45,621 bases of DNA, from contig JAIPCF010000013.1 in assembly GCA_021738385.1 (NCBI GenBank), positions 1 to 45,621 on the forward strand, written 5' to 3'. This stretch comes from Sulfuritalea sp. (GTDB lineage: Bacteria > Pseudomonadota > Gammaproteobacteria > Burkholderiales > Rhodocyclaceae). Shown one piece after another: positions 8,440 through 15,901 of this stretch (position 1 is the first letter of the stretch; each line of letters begins with the position of its first letter). Both the position numbers and the translations under genes were made by a program. The notes under the pieces were generated by a model. The model searched no databases. It had not been told where the DNA came from and worked only from the letters and a program-made list of their open reading frames with translations.

Positions 8440-9684
8440 ATGAGCGGCGATAGCGGGTCGGGCTGGTCGGCAGGCTTCAAGGCCGACTACGAGCGGATAT
8501 TCGTCGATGAGTGGTCACCCTTTGTCGGTGCCATGCTGCTGGTCTTCGTCATCATCGGCTTGATGACCAGCGGCCTCGTCTGGGGTGTGTTCGGCGGCGT
8601 CAAGTTCTGGGGCGACTGGTTCAACAACTTGATCGGCCTTGGCCCTTTGCTTGGGGTTCCGCACGAGCTTGACGGTTTCACCATGCACCGCATGTCGCTG
8701 ATGAACATCATGCTGGTGCTCGGCGCCTTCTCGGCTGCGCTGTTGTCGCGCCAATTCAGCCCCAATCGCCCACCGAAACTCGAATATCTCTGGGCCGCGA
8801 TCGGCGGCAGCATGCTCGGCATCGGCGCGGCACTGGCCGGCGGCTGCACCACCGGAGGCTTCTTCAATCCCGTGCTGCATTCCTCGCCGGCTGGATGGGC
8901 CATGGCGGCCGGCCTGCTGGCCGGCGCGGCAATCGGACTCAAGCTCTTGCTGTGGACCCTGGAGCATGTCGAATGGGGAATGCAGGCGCCGCCCGCGCTC
9001 GACATTCCCGACGGAGTTCGCCAGAAGTATCCCTTGCTCGGGCTGGCGGTGATCGTCGCCGTGCTGATCTGGGCCACGCAATGGTACGGCTCGGACGACG
9101 ACAAACTCGTGGCCAGGGCGGTGATCGTGGTGGCCGGTTTTGCCATCGGCTTCATCATGCACCGCTCGCGCCTGTGTTTTGCCCGCGCCTTTCGCGAACC
9201 CTTCATGACCGCCGAAGGCGACATGACCAAAGCGGTGATTCTCGCGCTGACGATCGGGATACCGCTCGCCGCGCTGCTGTTCCAGAAAAAGGTCATCGAT
9301 CCCTACCTCGCCATTCCCGCCACGTTCTGGATTGGCTCGCTGGTCGGCGGCCTGATCTTCGGCATCGGCATGGTGTTTGCCGGTGGCTGCGCCTCTGGAT
9401 CGCTGTGGCGCATGGGAGAGGGTCACCTCAAACTGTGGGTGGCGATGTTCTTTTTCTCGTGGATGGGATCGACCGCCAGCGCCGTGTTCAAGAGCCTGGG
9501 CCTGACCTCCATCGACGAAACCAATGTCGAACTGTTCGAAATGACCAAGCTGGGCTTCCAGGCCTATCTGCCGGAAATGCTTGGCGGCTGGGGCTGGACG
9601 CTGCTGATCGGCGGCGGCCTGTTGCTGCTCTGGTACGCGCTGGTTCGTTACAACGAAAGCACCGAAAAATTCACCGTCCTCTAA
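8440..9684 (+). CDS. YeeE/YedE family transporter (TsuA-like sulfur-compound importer)
   Basis: A 414-residue polytopic inner-membrane protein of the YeeE/YedE (Sulf_transp) family. Two homologous halves each carry the family's Gly-Gly-Cys loop: ALAGGCTTGGFF (Cys136) and VFAGGCASGSLW (Cys317). A third conserved segment, HRSRLCFARAFRE, contains Cys246. In the characterised thiosulfate importer TsuA such cysteines line the path and bind thiosulfate, which supports thiosulfate or a related sulfane-sulfur compound as substrate here. GTG and ATG starts lie side by side at 8437 and 8440. I favour the ATG, five bases after GGGGAG. It follows the small cytochrome by 27 bases and is followed by two rhodanese genes, an arrangement pointing to sulfur handling. 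Confidence 0.85.
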   Translation: MSGDSGSGWSAGFKADYERIFVDEWSPFVGAMLLVFVIIGLMTSGLVWGVFGGVKFWGDWFNNLIGLGPLLGVPHELDGFTMHRMSLMNIMLVLGAFSAALLSRQFSPNRPPKLEYLWAAIGGSMLGIGAALAGGCTTGGFFNPVLHSSPAGWAMAAGLLAGAAIGLKLLLWTLEHVEWGMQAPPALDIPDGVRQKYPLLGLAVIVAVLIWATQWYGSDDDKLVARAVIVVAGFAIGFIMHRSRLCFARAFREPFMTAEGDMTKAVILALTIGIPLAALLFQKKVIDPYLAIPATFWIGSLVGGLIFGIGMVFAGGCASGSLWRMGEGHLKLWVAMFFFSWMGSTASAVFKSLGLTSIDETNVELFEMTKLGFQAYLPEMLGGWGWTLLIGGGLLLLWYALVRYNESTEKFTVL

Positions 9685-9710
9685 TCATCACGCTCCAAGG
9701 AGATCAAATT

Positions 9711-10481
9711 ATGATGAAGCTCAAACTGTTTGCCATGGTGGCTTCCATAGCCCTTGTTTCCGGCTGTGCCCAGACGCCGCCGGGCTCTGCGAATGCCAAG
9801 GCCGCCGAATCTGCGGATGGGCTGATCCGCTACCAGCACGTCGTCGACTATGCCTACATCAAGAAGCACGCCGCGTTGCCGCGCGACGAAAAGGCCTCGC
9901 TGATCGTCGATTCGCGTCCTGCCGCGCGCCGCTACGACATCGGTCACATTGCCGGCGCCATCAACATTCCGGAGTCGCAGTTCGACAAACTGGCCCCGAC
10001 CATGCTGCCCGCCGACAAGAAAGCCGAGATTATCTTCTACTGCCAGGGTCCAACCTGCGACCTCTCGGCCAAATCGGCATTCAAAGCCGAGAAGCTTGGC
10101 TATACGAACCTCAAGGTCTATGAAGCCGGTATCCCGGACTGGCAGGCCAAGGGCGAACCCGCCTCCGTCAGCACGGCCTTCATGCAGAAGATCATCGCCG
10201 AAAAGGCCGACATCGTGCTGATCGACTCACGGCCCGCCCGCCGCGTCAAGAGCGAAGGCACCATCCCCGGCGCCATCAACATTTCCGACACCAGCTTCGA
10301 CAAGGAAGTCGGCAAGCTGCCGCAGGACAAGCAGAAGGAAATCATCTTCTTCTGCCAGGGCTTCGCCTGCGACCTGTCCGACAAGTCGGCCAAGAAGGCG
10401 ATGGCGCTCGGTTACAAGAAGGTCCGCACCTACGCCGCTGGCTTCCCAGCCTGGAAGGCCGCCACCGAAGGCAAGAAATAA
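9711..10481 (+). CDS. Tandem-rhodanese lipoprotein
   Basis: A 256-residue protein beginning with a lipoprotein signal (lipobox LVSGC, Cys19) followed by two rhodanese domains, about 40-150 and 151-250. Each has a putative active-site cysteine in nearly the same unusual loop: CQGPTCD (Cys111) and CQGFACD (Cys215). Standard sulfurtransferases have loops such as CRxGxR. The second cysteine four residues after the first could form a disulfide or persulfide pair. The two halves are clearly internal duplicates (VDSRPAARR and IDSRPARRV; GHIAGAINIPES and GTIPGAINISDT). It is expected on the periplasmic membrane face, possibly handing sulfane sulfur to or from the transporter encoded just upstream. 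An AAGGAG precedes the ATG pair at 9711/9714. Confidence 0.82.
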   Translation: MMKLKLFAMVASIALVSGCAQTPPGSANAKAAESADGLIRYQHVVDYAYIKKHAALPRDEKASLIVDSRPAARRYDIGHIAGAINIPESQFDKLAPTMLPADKKAEIIFYCQGPTCDLSAKSAFKAEKLGYTNLKVYEAGIPDWQAKGEPASVSTAFMQKIIAEKADIVLIDSRPARRVKSEGTIPGAINISDTSFDKEVGKLPQDKQKEIIFFCQGFACDLSDKSAKKAMALGYKKVRTYAAGFPAWKAATEGKK

Positions 10482-10542
10482 GGCAGCAGGGATGGCGGGA
10501 TTCGCCATCCCCATCCCCCCGTCAAGCCATGGAGATCCATAC

Positions 10543-10965
10543 ATGAAGAACTCTTATCTAAAAATCGTCCTGTGCGCCGCCACACTGGCATTTGCCTCGC
10601 TGGCTGCGGCCGCCGACATTCCCATTGAGGCTGGCAAGGAGAAAGGCAGCATCAGCGTCGCCTCCTTCAACCGCATCGTCAAGGAAAACCCGTCGCAGAT
10701 CGCCATCGTCGATGTGCGCGACGACAGGGAATTCAAGAAGGGCTCCTTCCCCGGCGCCATCAACATGCCCGTCGGCGACGTAGAGAAAAAAATGGGCGAG
10801 TTGCCGAAGGACAAGCCGGTGGTTTTCGTCTGTCCGACCGGCGCGCGTTCCGGCGAAGCCTACGACACGGTGAAAATGCTCGGTGGCAACGTGAACGCCT
10901 ACTTCGTCGACGCCAACATTGCGTTCGGCTCGGACGGCACCCAGACCGTCACCGAGAGGAAGTAG
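10543..10965 (+). CDS. Periplasmic single-domain rhodanese
   Basis: A 140-residue precursor with a signal peptide ending around AAAA-24 and one rhodanese domain. VDVRDDREF, GAINMP and the active loop CPTGARS (Cys97) are all normal for a sulfurtransferase, in contrast to the modified loops of the preceding lipoprotein. It would move sulfane sulfur in the periplasm. The chosen ATG has GGAG (10531-10534) upstream; an upstream in-frame codon would give a non-signal extension. Its stop overlaps the next start by one base, so the two are translationally coupled. Confidence 0.85.
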   Translation: MKNSYLKIVLCAATLAFASLAAAADIPIEAGKEKGSISVASFNRIVKENPSQIAIVDVRDDREFKKGSFPGAINMPVGDVEKKMGELPKDKPVVFVCPTGARSGEAYDTVKMLGGNVNAYFVDANIAFGSDGTQTVTERK

Positions 10966-11429
10966 TGACCGAGTTCCAGCGCCTTTACACCGGCCGCCTC
11001 TGGTCGGTGCTGGCCTGGGATCAATTGGCTGCACTATGGCAGCGTATCGACCCTGCCGCCGGCTGGTATCTGCAGGCGGTGGGTGTCCCCAGTCCGGGCA
11101 CCGCCTCGGAAAGGGTTGTCGTTGCGTCCGCGGGACCCACCCCGGCGGATGCAACGACTGTCAGCGCCTTTATCACCGGTATCGACGCTTTGCTGCGGGC
11201 GGATCATCATGAATCCTATTGCGGCATTGTGTACGCGGACGATCTAGAAAATCCCCGCTTAATCAAGATCTTCGATCCAAATAACTTGGGTTCTTCCTGC
11301 GGCTCGTCGAAAAATCCTCCGCCACCGGGTTGGATCATGAGCCGTGTGGCGCCCGATGAAATCATTTCCGCCCGGTCCGCCCCCGCAAACCGGAGGCGTT
11401 GGTGGCAAAGCTTGCTCGGAGATAGCTAG
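10965..11429 (+). CDS. Conserved-looking protein of unknown function, coupled to rhodanese gene
   Basis: A 154-residue, probably cytoplasmic protein starting at a GTG that overlaps the stop of the preceding rhodanese gene by one base. No signal peptide or membrane helix is visible. The N-terminal half is hydrophobic-aromatic (RLWSVLAWDQLAALW). The second half has a striking segment, ESYCGIVYADD then KIFDPNNLGSSCGSSKNP, with two cysteines in strongly patterned contexts and a proline run, which looks like a conserved ligand or sulfur-handling site. I do not recognise the family. Tight coupling to the rhodanese suggests it belongs to the same sulfur pathway, perhaps as a cytoplasmic acceptor or assembly factor. 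It is the last gene of the apparent cluster. Confidence 0.7.
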   Translation: MTEFQRLYTGRLWSVLAWDQLAALWQRIDPAAGWYLQAVGVPSPGTASERVVVASAGPTPADATTVSAFITGIDALLRADHHESYCGIVYADDLENPRLIKIFDPNNLGSSCGSSKNPPPPGWIMSRVAPDEIISARSAPANRRRWWQSLLGDS

Positions 11430-11513
11430 GCGGTTCCCGCCCGTATTCGCGGTTTTAGCCCCCTGTGGCTTAAGGCATAGTGCGTGCTACTCGCTCCCAG
11501 CAGGCACAAGACC

Positions 11514-11906
11514 ATGCCCGATCGCACTTCTCTCAAGTTTCTGGTCGTCGATGACTTTTCGACCATGCGCCGCATCGTGCGCAATTTGTTGAAAGAACTT
11601 GGTTTCACCAATGTTGAAGAGGCTGCCGACGGTGTCGCAGCTCTGGCCAAGCTACGTGATGGAGGCTTTGAGTTTGTCGTATCCGACTGGAGCATGCCGA
11701 ATATGGACGGCCTCACTCTGCTGCGGACGGTCAGGGCTGATGCGCAGCTGAGTAGCTTGCCCTTCATCATGATTACTACCGAAGCCAAAAAAGAAGACTT
11801 CAATACGGCGGTGCATGCCGGCGCCTCGGGTTGCATCGTCAAACCTTTTAATGCGGCCACCCTGCAAGAGAAGCTGGACAAGATTTTCGAAGCGATGGGA
11901 ATCTGA
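11514..11906 (+). CDS. cheY: Chemotaxis response regulator CheY
   Basis: A 130-residue single receiver domain nearly identical in wording to E. coli CheY ([31 protein letters not shown] equivalent, EAKKE, GASG..VKPF). Acidic pocket residues Asp13/Asp14, phospho-acceptor Asp58 ([10 protein letters not shown]), the switch Thr and the conserved Lys in VKPF are all present. Phosphorylated CheY normally binds FliM at the flagellar switch. The start ATG opening MPDRTSLKF fits the family length. There is no chemotaxis or flagellar gene anywhere in the window, so it is an orphan here, placed between a sulfur cluster and a thioredoxin-domain gene. A role in type IV pilus twitching is conceivable but not shown. 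Confidence 0.93.
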   Translation: MPDRTSLKFLVVDDFSTMRRIVRNLLKELGFTNVEEAADGVAALAKLRDGGFEFVVSDWSMPNMDGLTLLRTVRADAQLSSLPFIMITTEAKKEDFNTAVHAGASGCIVKPFNAATLQEKLDKIFEAMGI

Positions 11907-11964
11907 CAGCATTTGACCGGAAGGACGCGGCACATACCTGACAAAATCAATCGGGTATAGTTGA

Positions 11965-11979
11965 GCCTCAGTTTGAGGC
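11965..11979 (+). promoter_or_regulatory. Hairpin covering the ribosome-binding site of the YyaL-type gene
   Basis: GCCTCA-GTT-TGAGGC forms a perfect 6-bp stem with a 3-base loop. The 3' arm contains GAGG (11975-11978), the only Shine-Dalgarno for the ATG at 11985. Folding would hide the ribosome-binding site, suggesting modest translational control. Confidence 0.4.
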
Positions 11980-11984
11980 CCGCC

Positions 11985-13970
11985 ATGACAAAGCTACCAC
12001 TCAATCGGCTTTCTGCCGAAACTTCGCCCTATTTGCTGCAACACGCTGACAACCCGGTTCATTGGCAGCCTTGGGATATGAGGGCACTCGCAATGGCGCG
12101 CGATGAGAACCGACCTATCCTGCTTTCGATTGGATACTCTGCCTGTCATTGGTGCCATGTGATGGCACACGAATCCTTCGAGGATTCAGCAGTTGCGGCG
12201 GTGATGAACCGTTTGTTTGTCAATATCAAGGTTGATCGCGAGGAACGCCCTGATCTTGACCAGATCTACCAAGCTGCACACCAGATTCTGACTCAGCGCA
12301 GCGGCGGCTGGCCATTGACGATGTTTCTTACTCCGGACGGAACGCCTTTCTTCGGAGGCACTTACTTTCCCAAGGAAGCCCGATACGGACTGCCTGGTTT
12401 TGCTGATTTGTGCGAACGCGTGGCGGAGGCTTTCGCTGATCGCCAGGGCGATATCGACGTGCAGAATGCCGAGTTGCGCAGAGTGCTGGCCGGAACAACG
12501 CCAAAGAGTGAGGCGACTGCCGTTGGCTTCAATAAGGGACCGCTGGAAGCCGCCGAAAAACTGCTGGCTGCAGGTTTCGACAGCAAAAATGGTGGCTTCG
12601 GCAGCGCGCCGAAATTCCCTCATCCGACCGACCTCGCTTTTCTCTTGAGCAGAAGCGCGCCCGAGTCGCGCCAGATGGCCTTGACCACCTTGACTCGAAT
12701 GTGTGAAGGCGGAGTTTACGACCAGATAGGCGGTGGCTTCTGTCGTTACAGCACGGATGATCATTGGGAAATACCGCATTTCGAAAAAATGCTCTACGAC
12801 AATGGCCCCTTGCTTGCATTGTGTGCTGACGCATGGAAGCAAACCAGCGATACTACCTATGCCCGCGTCTGCGAAGAAACTACCGCCTGGGTGATGCGGG
12901 AAATGCAAGACAAAGACGGTGGCTACTACTCTTCGCTTGATGCCGACTCGGAAGGTGAGGAAGGCAAATACTATGTCTGGGACCGAAGTGAAATCGAGCG
13001 CGTGCTGACACCGCAAGAGTCGGCACTGGTGATACGGCATTGGGGCTTCGATAGACCGCCAAACTTCGAAGGCCGACACTGGCATGCGAAGGTTGTAGGT
13101 GTTTTGGGCGAAGAAGAGGCACCCTTGCTCGCGTCAGCGCGAGAAAAACTATTTGCCGCGCGTGAAAAGCGAATCCGCCCGGCGCGCGACGAGAAGGTGC
13201 TGACCAGTTGGAATGCGTTGATGATTGAGGGCATGGCCCATGCCGCCCGCGTTTTCGAACGTGACGACTGGCTCGAGTCGGCACAGCGTGCGATGGACTT
13301 CATTCGCCGAACGATGTGGAAGGATGGCCGTTTGCTGGCGACCGCCAAAGACGGCCGGGCGCATCTGGATGCCTATCTTGATGATCACGCTTTTCTGCTC
13401 GCCGCCGTTCTCGAACTGATGCAGGCAGAGTTTCGCCCCTGCGACTTGGCATTTGCTACTGAACTCGCCGATAGCTTGCTCGCCAGATTTGAGGATCGCG
13501 ATGCAGGGGGATTCTTCTTTACCGCCCACGATCACGAAAAACTAATTCATCGCCCAAAAACAGGGCACGACAATGCGACTCCAGCTGGCAATGGTGTCGC
13601 TGCTTTTGCACTTCAACGCTTGGGCCATATACTCGGACGTAGCGTCTTTTTGAAAGCGGCCGAGAGGACGCTAATAATGCTCTGGCCGCAGATAGTGAGG
13701 TCTTCCGCTGGATATAGCAGCACGCTTCAAGCGCTGGAGGAAGCACTTACTCCAACTGAAATAATTATTCTTCGCGGACCGGCTGACAAGCTGGTCGATT
13801 GGCAGCAGAAACTGGGCGCGAATCCATCCCGGATGATACTGGCGCTTCCCAATGGGCTGGCCGGTCTGCCCGCTACGCTGAACAAACCTGAAAGCGGTCA
13901 GGTCAACGCATGGGTATGTAGAGGCGTTATTTGTTTAGCACCGACTGAGAATTTGGTGGACTTGCTATAG
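11985..13970 (+). CDS. Thioredoxin-domain protein, YyaL/spermatogenesis-associated 20 (DUF255) family
   Basis: A 661-residue cytoplasmic protein of the YyaL/SSP411 family: an N-terminal thioredoxin-like DUF255 domain (about 1-170) with the CxxC-type motif SACHWCHVM, followed by a long (alpha/alpha)6-barrel-like part resembling N-acylglucosamine epimerase folds. Family hallmarks seen are [18 protein letters not shown] at the N-terminus, [52 protein letters not shown] and [13 protein letters not shown]. The biochemical role of the family is not established. I start at the ATG opening MTKLPLNRL, where family homology begins, rather than an in-frame TTG 24 bases upstream. Its ribosome-binding site sits inside a small hairpin. 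Confidence 0.92.
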   Translation: MTKLPLNRLSAETSPYLLQHADNPVHWQPWDMRALAMARDENRPILLSIGYSACHWCHVMAHESFEDSAVAAVMNRLFVNIKVDREERPDLDQIYQAAHQILTQRSGGWPLTMFLTPDGTPFFGGTYFPKEARYGLPGFADLCERVAEAFADRQGDIDVQNAELRRVLAGTTPKSEATAVGFNKGPLEAAEKLLAAGFDSKNGGFGSAPKFPHPTDLAFLLSRSAPESRQMALTTLTRMCEGGVYDQIGGGFCRYSTDDHWEIPHFEKMLYDNGPLLALCADAWKQTSDTTYARVCEETTAWVMREMQDKDGGYYSSLDADSEGEEGKYYVWDRSEIERVLTPQESALVIRHWGFDRPPNFEGRHWHAKVVGVLGEEEAPLLASAREKLFAAREKRIRPARDEKVLTSWNALMIEGMAHAARVFERDDWLESAQRAMDFIRRTMWKDGRLLATAKDGRAHLDAYLDDHAFLLAAVLELMQAEFRPCDLAFATELADSLLARFEDRDAGGFFFTAHDHEKLIHRPKTGHDNATPAGNGVAAFALQRLGHILGRSVFLKAAERTLIMLWPQIVRSSAGYSSTLQALEEALTPTEIIILRGPADKLVDWQQKLGANPSRMILALPNGLAGLPATLNKPESGQVNAWVCRGVICLAPTENLVDLL

Positions 13971-13971
13971 G

Positions 13972-14003
13972 GTAATCACTGATTTTCAATAAAACGTGAT
14001 TAC
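13972..14003. repeat. Inverted repeat GTAATCAC/GTGATTAC downstream of the YyaL-type gene
   Basis: GTAATCAC (13972-13979) and GTGATTAC (13996-14003) are a perfect 8-bp inverted repeat with a 16-base AT-rich spacer. It begins directly after the upstream stop codon and lies 71 bases before the small cytochrome c start. There is no T-run, so an operator for the cytochrome gene is as likely as a weak terminator. Confidence 0.35.
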
Positions 14004-14074
14004 GGTAATATTCGTGCCGACCTGCTTTGTCGTTTCAGCTACCGTCAAATTTAAACACCCAAAAGGAACCCAAC

Positions 14075-14383
14075 ATGAAATCTGTCTTGATCTCCGCGCT
14101 GGTTGCTGCCGGCGTTCTGGCTTCGGCCCCGGCTTTCGCCAACAAGGACCTCGCTACCAAGAGTGGCTGTCTCGCCTGCCACGCTGTCGACAAGAAGATG
14201 GTCGGCCCCGCTTATCAAGCTATCGCAAAGAAGTACAAAGCCAGCGACGAGGCCATACTGTTTGACAAGGTCAGGAAGGGCGGAAAGGGCGTTTGGGGTC
14301 CGATCCCGATGCCGCCTAACGTCGCCGTAAAGGACGCCGATCTGCACGCGCTGATTAAGTGGATTCTCGGCGGCGCAAAGTAA
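14075..14383 (+). CDS. Cytochrome c551/c552-type class I monoheme cytochrome
   Basis: A 102-residue precursor with a signal peptide ending APAFA-22 and a mature domain of about 80 residues, the size of cytochrome c8/c551. The heme site CLACH, followed by AVDKKMVGPAY, is diagnostic for this class. The later segment GVWGPIPMPPN contains the axial Met ligand, and the C-terminal helix LHALIKWILGGAK is typical. It is a soluble periplasmic electron carrier, often donating to cytochrome oxidases, nitrite reductases or peroxidases. AAAAGGA precedes the ATG. It is a single-gene unit, bounded downstream by a strong intrinsic terminator. Confidence 0.93.
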   Translation: MKSVLISALVAAGVLASAPAFANKDLATKSGCLACHAVDKKMVGPAYQAIAKKYKASDEAILFDKVRKGGKGVWGPIPMPPNVAVKDADLHALIKWILGGAK

Positions 14384-14405
14384 GAAATAGGGTGTAGCCG
14401 AAGAA

Positions 14406-14447
14406 AAGACCAGTCCCGTCCAATAGACGGGGCTGGTCTTTTTGTTT
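14406..14447 (+). terminator. Rho-independent terminator of the cytochrome c gene
   Basis: A 15-bp stem with one G-T wobble, AAGACCAGTCCCGTC (14406-14420) and GACGGGGCTGGTCTT (14426-14440), closes a 5-base loop and runs into TTTTGTTTT. The adenines at the stem base could also allow some termination on the other strand. Confidence 0.9.
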
Positions 14448-14467
14448 TACTTTGCTTGCATTACCGA

Positions 14468-14569
14468 TTGACAAGAGGCTGCGAGAAGGCAAGAATCGCA
14501 GCGCTTGATGATTCGTCTTTCGACGAACATTGATTTTTTTCTGAGCGGATCATTGGATTTGATCCAATG
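14468..14569 (+). promoter_or_regulatory. Candidate promoter and operator-like palindrome upstream of livK
   Basis: TTGACA at 14468-14473, a 17-base spacer and AAGAAT at 14491-14496 form a plausible sigma-70 promoter. Further down, CATTGGAT-TTG-ATCCAATG at 14551-14569 is a perfect 8-bp palindrome ending 42 bases before the livK start. It would lie in the transcribed leader if that promoter is used. It suits a dimeric repressor or a leader hairpin. Confidence 0.4.
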
Positions 14570-14611
14570 CATCAACTAAAATTCTCACTCGAACTGATCG
14601 GAGCAAAAGAT

Positions 14612-15835
14612 ATGAATGTGCCTATGAAAGCGCTTTCGCTGTCTGTACTATCCGCCATCGCCCTGATGGGCTGCGGGAAGGAAGCCCCTCCCCCGGCGGC
14701 TGAAGTTAAGGCTGCTGCCCCAGCCGCACCTGCTGTAACAGTTGTCAAGATCGGCCACGTTGGTCCGCTGACCGGTGGTATTGCTCACCTTGGCAAGGAC
14801 AACGAAAATGGCGCCCGTTTGGCTATTGATGAAGCCAATGCGATGAACCCGATGATCGGCGGTCAGAAGGTCAAGTTCGAGCTGATGCCCGAAGATGACC
14901 AAGGCGATCCGAAAGTTGGCAACACAGTTGCGCAGAAACTGGTTGATGCCAAAGTCGCCGGTATCGTCGGCCACCTGAACTCCGGCACCACGATTCCCGC
15001 ATCGGCAATTTATAACCAGGCTGGTATTCCGGTAATTTCCGGTTCTGCCACAAACCCCACCTTCACCGAGCAGGGCTTCAAGGTTGCTTTCCGCGTTGTA
15101 GCCCGTGATGACCAGCAAGGTCCCGCCATTGCCAACTATCTTTTGTTGAACAAGCCCAAGACAGTTGCGATCATTGACGACGCCACCGCTTACGGCGAAG
15201 GCTTGGCCAACGAGGTTGAAAAGACCATGAAGGCCGCCGGCGTTACCGTCCTGCCGCGCGAAAAAGGTACCGACAAGACCGTCGACTGGAAAGCTGTGCT
15301 GACCAAGGTCAAGGGCAAGAGTCCGGATGCCGTGTTCTACGGCGGCATGGATGCAACTGGCGGCCCGCTGATCAAGCAGGCGCGTGAGTTGAACATGAAG
15401 GCCCAGTTCGGATTCGGTGATGGTGGCTGTACCGACAAGATGGGTGAGTTGGCAGGTGCTGCCGCCGAAGGAATGGTCTGCTCGCAAGCGGGTATTCCGG
15501 TTCAAGCAGCGGGTGCCAAGTTTCTTTCAGCCTACAAGGCGGCGTTCAATATCGAGCCGATTCTCTACTCGCCATTTACCTACGACGCAGCCAAGCTGCT
15601 GATTGCCGCAATGCAGAAAGCGGGTTCCGCTGATCCGGCGAAGTACCTGTCGGCTCTGGCCGCCAGCAATTTCGACGGCGCCAGCGGTAACATCCAGTTC
15701 GATGCAAAGGGTGACCGCAAGGATGCAGAGATCACCATCTTCACGCTCAAGGGCGGCAAGGTTGCACCAACTGCCATCATCAAGGGCGGCAAGTCCATGA
15801 CGCTTGACGAGTACGCCAAGGCAAACGCCAAGTAG
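14612..15835 (+). CDS. livK: Branched-chain amino-acid ABC transporter, substrate-binding lipoprotein
   Basis: A 407-residue periplasmic binding protein of the Leu/Ile/Val-binding type I fold. It carries a lipoprotein signal (lipobox LMGC, followed by an Ala/Pro linker KEAPPPAAEVKAAAPAAPA) and then the mature domain starting KIGHVGPLTGGIAHLGKDN. Family phrases include NGARLAIDEAN, EDDQGDPKVGNTVAQKLV, VAGIVGHLNSGTTIPAS and FRVVARDDQQGPAIANYL. It delivers ligand to the LivHM channel. The start ATG has GGAG eight bases upstream; another Met four codons later is possible. The ligand could be Leu/Ile/Val, but the same family also binds amides, urea or aromatic acids. It is separated from livH by a terminator hairpin, which would allow excess binding protein. 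Confidence 0.93.
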   Translation: MNVPMKALSLSVLSAIALMGCGKEAPPPAAEVKAAAPAAPAVTVVKIGHVGPLTGGIAHLGKDNENGARLAIDEANAMNPMIGGQKVKFELMPEDDQGDPKVGNTVAQKLVDAKVAGIVGHLNSGTTIPASAIYNQAGIPVISGSATNPTFTEQGFKVAFRVVARDDQQGPAIANYLLLNKPKTVAIIDDATAYGEGLANEVEKTMKAAGVTVLPREKGTDKTVDWKAVLTKVKGKSPDAVFYGGMDATGGPLIKQARELNMKAQFGFGDGGCTDKMGELAGAAAEGMVCSQAGIPVQAAGAKFLSAYKAAFNIEPILYSPFTYDAAKLLIAAMQKAGSADPAKYLSALAASNFDGASGNIQFDAKGDRKDAEITIFTLKGGKVAPTAIIKGGKSMTLDEYAKANAK

Positions 15836-15851
15836 TAGATAGCAACAAACT

Positions 15852-15888
15852 CCGGGGAAGTCGCTAAAGCGCCTTCCCCGGTTTTTTT
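15852..15888 (+). terminator. Terminator/attenuator between livK and livH
   Basis: A perfect 9-bp stem, CCGGGGAAG (15852-15860) and CTTCCCCGG (15873-15881), with a 12-base loop is followed by seven T residues. Its T-run ends 13 bases before the livH ATG. Partial read-through would let livHMGF be expressed at a lower level than livK. Confidence 0.88.
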
Positions 15889-15901
15889 GCCGCGACTATT
15901 C

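Noticed and set aside
9711-10481. Longer upstream start within the transporter gene for the tandem rhodanese
   Set aside because: The frame is open upstream but antisense-free coding evidence there belongs to the transporter frame; the lipoprotein signal and AAGGAG fix the start at 9711.
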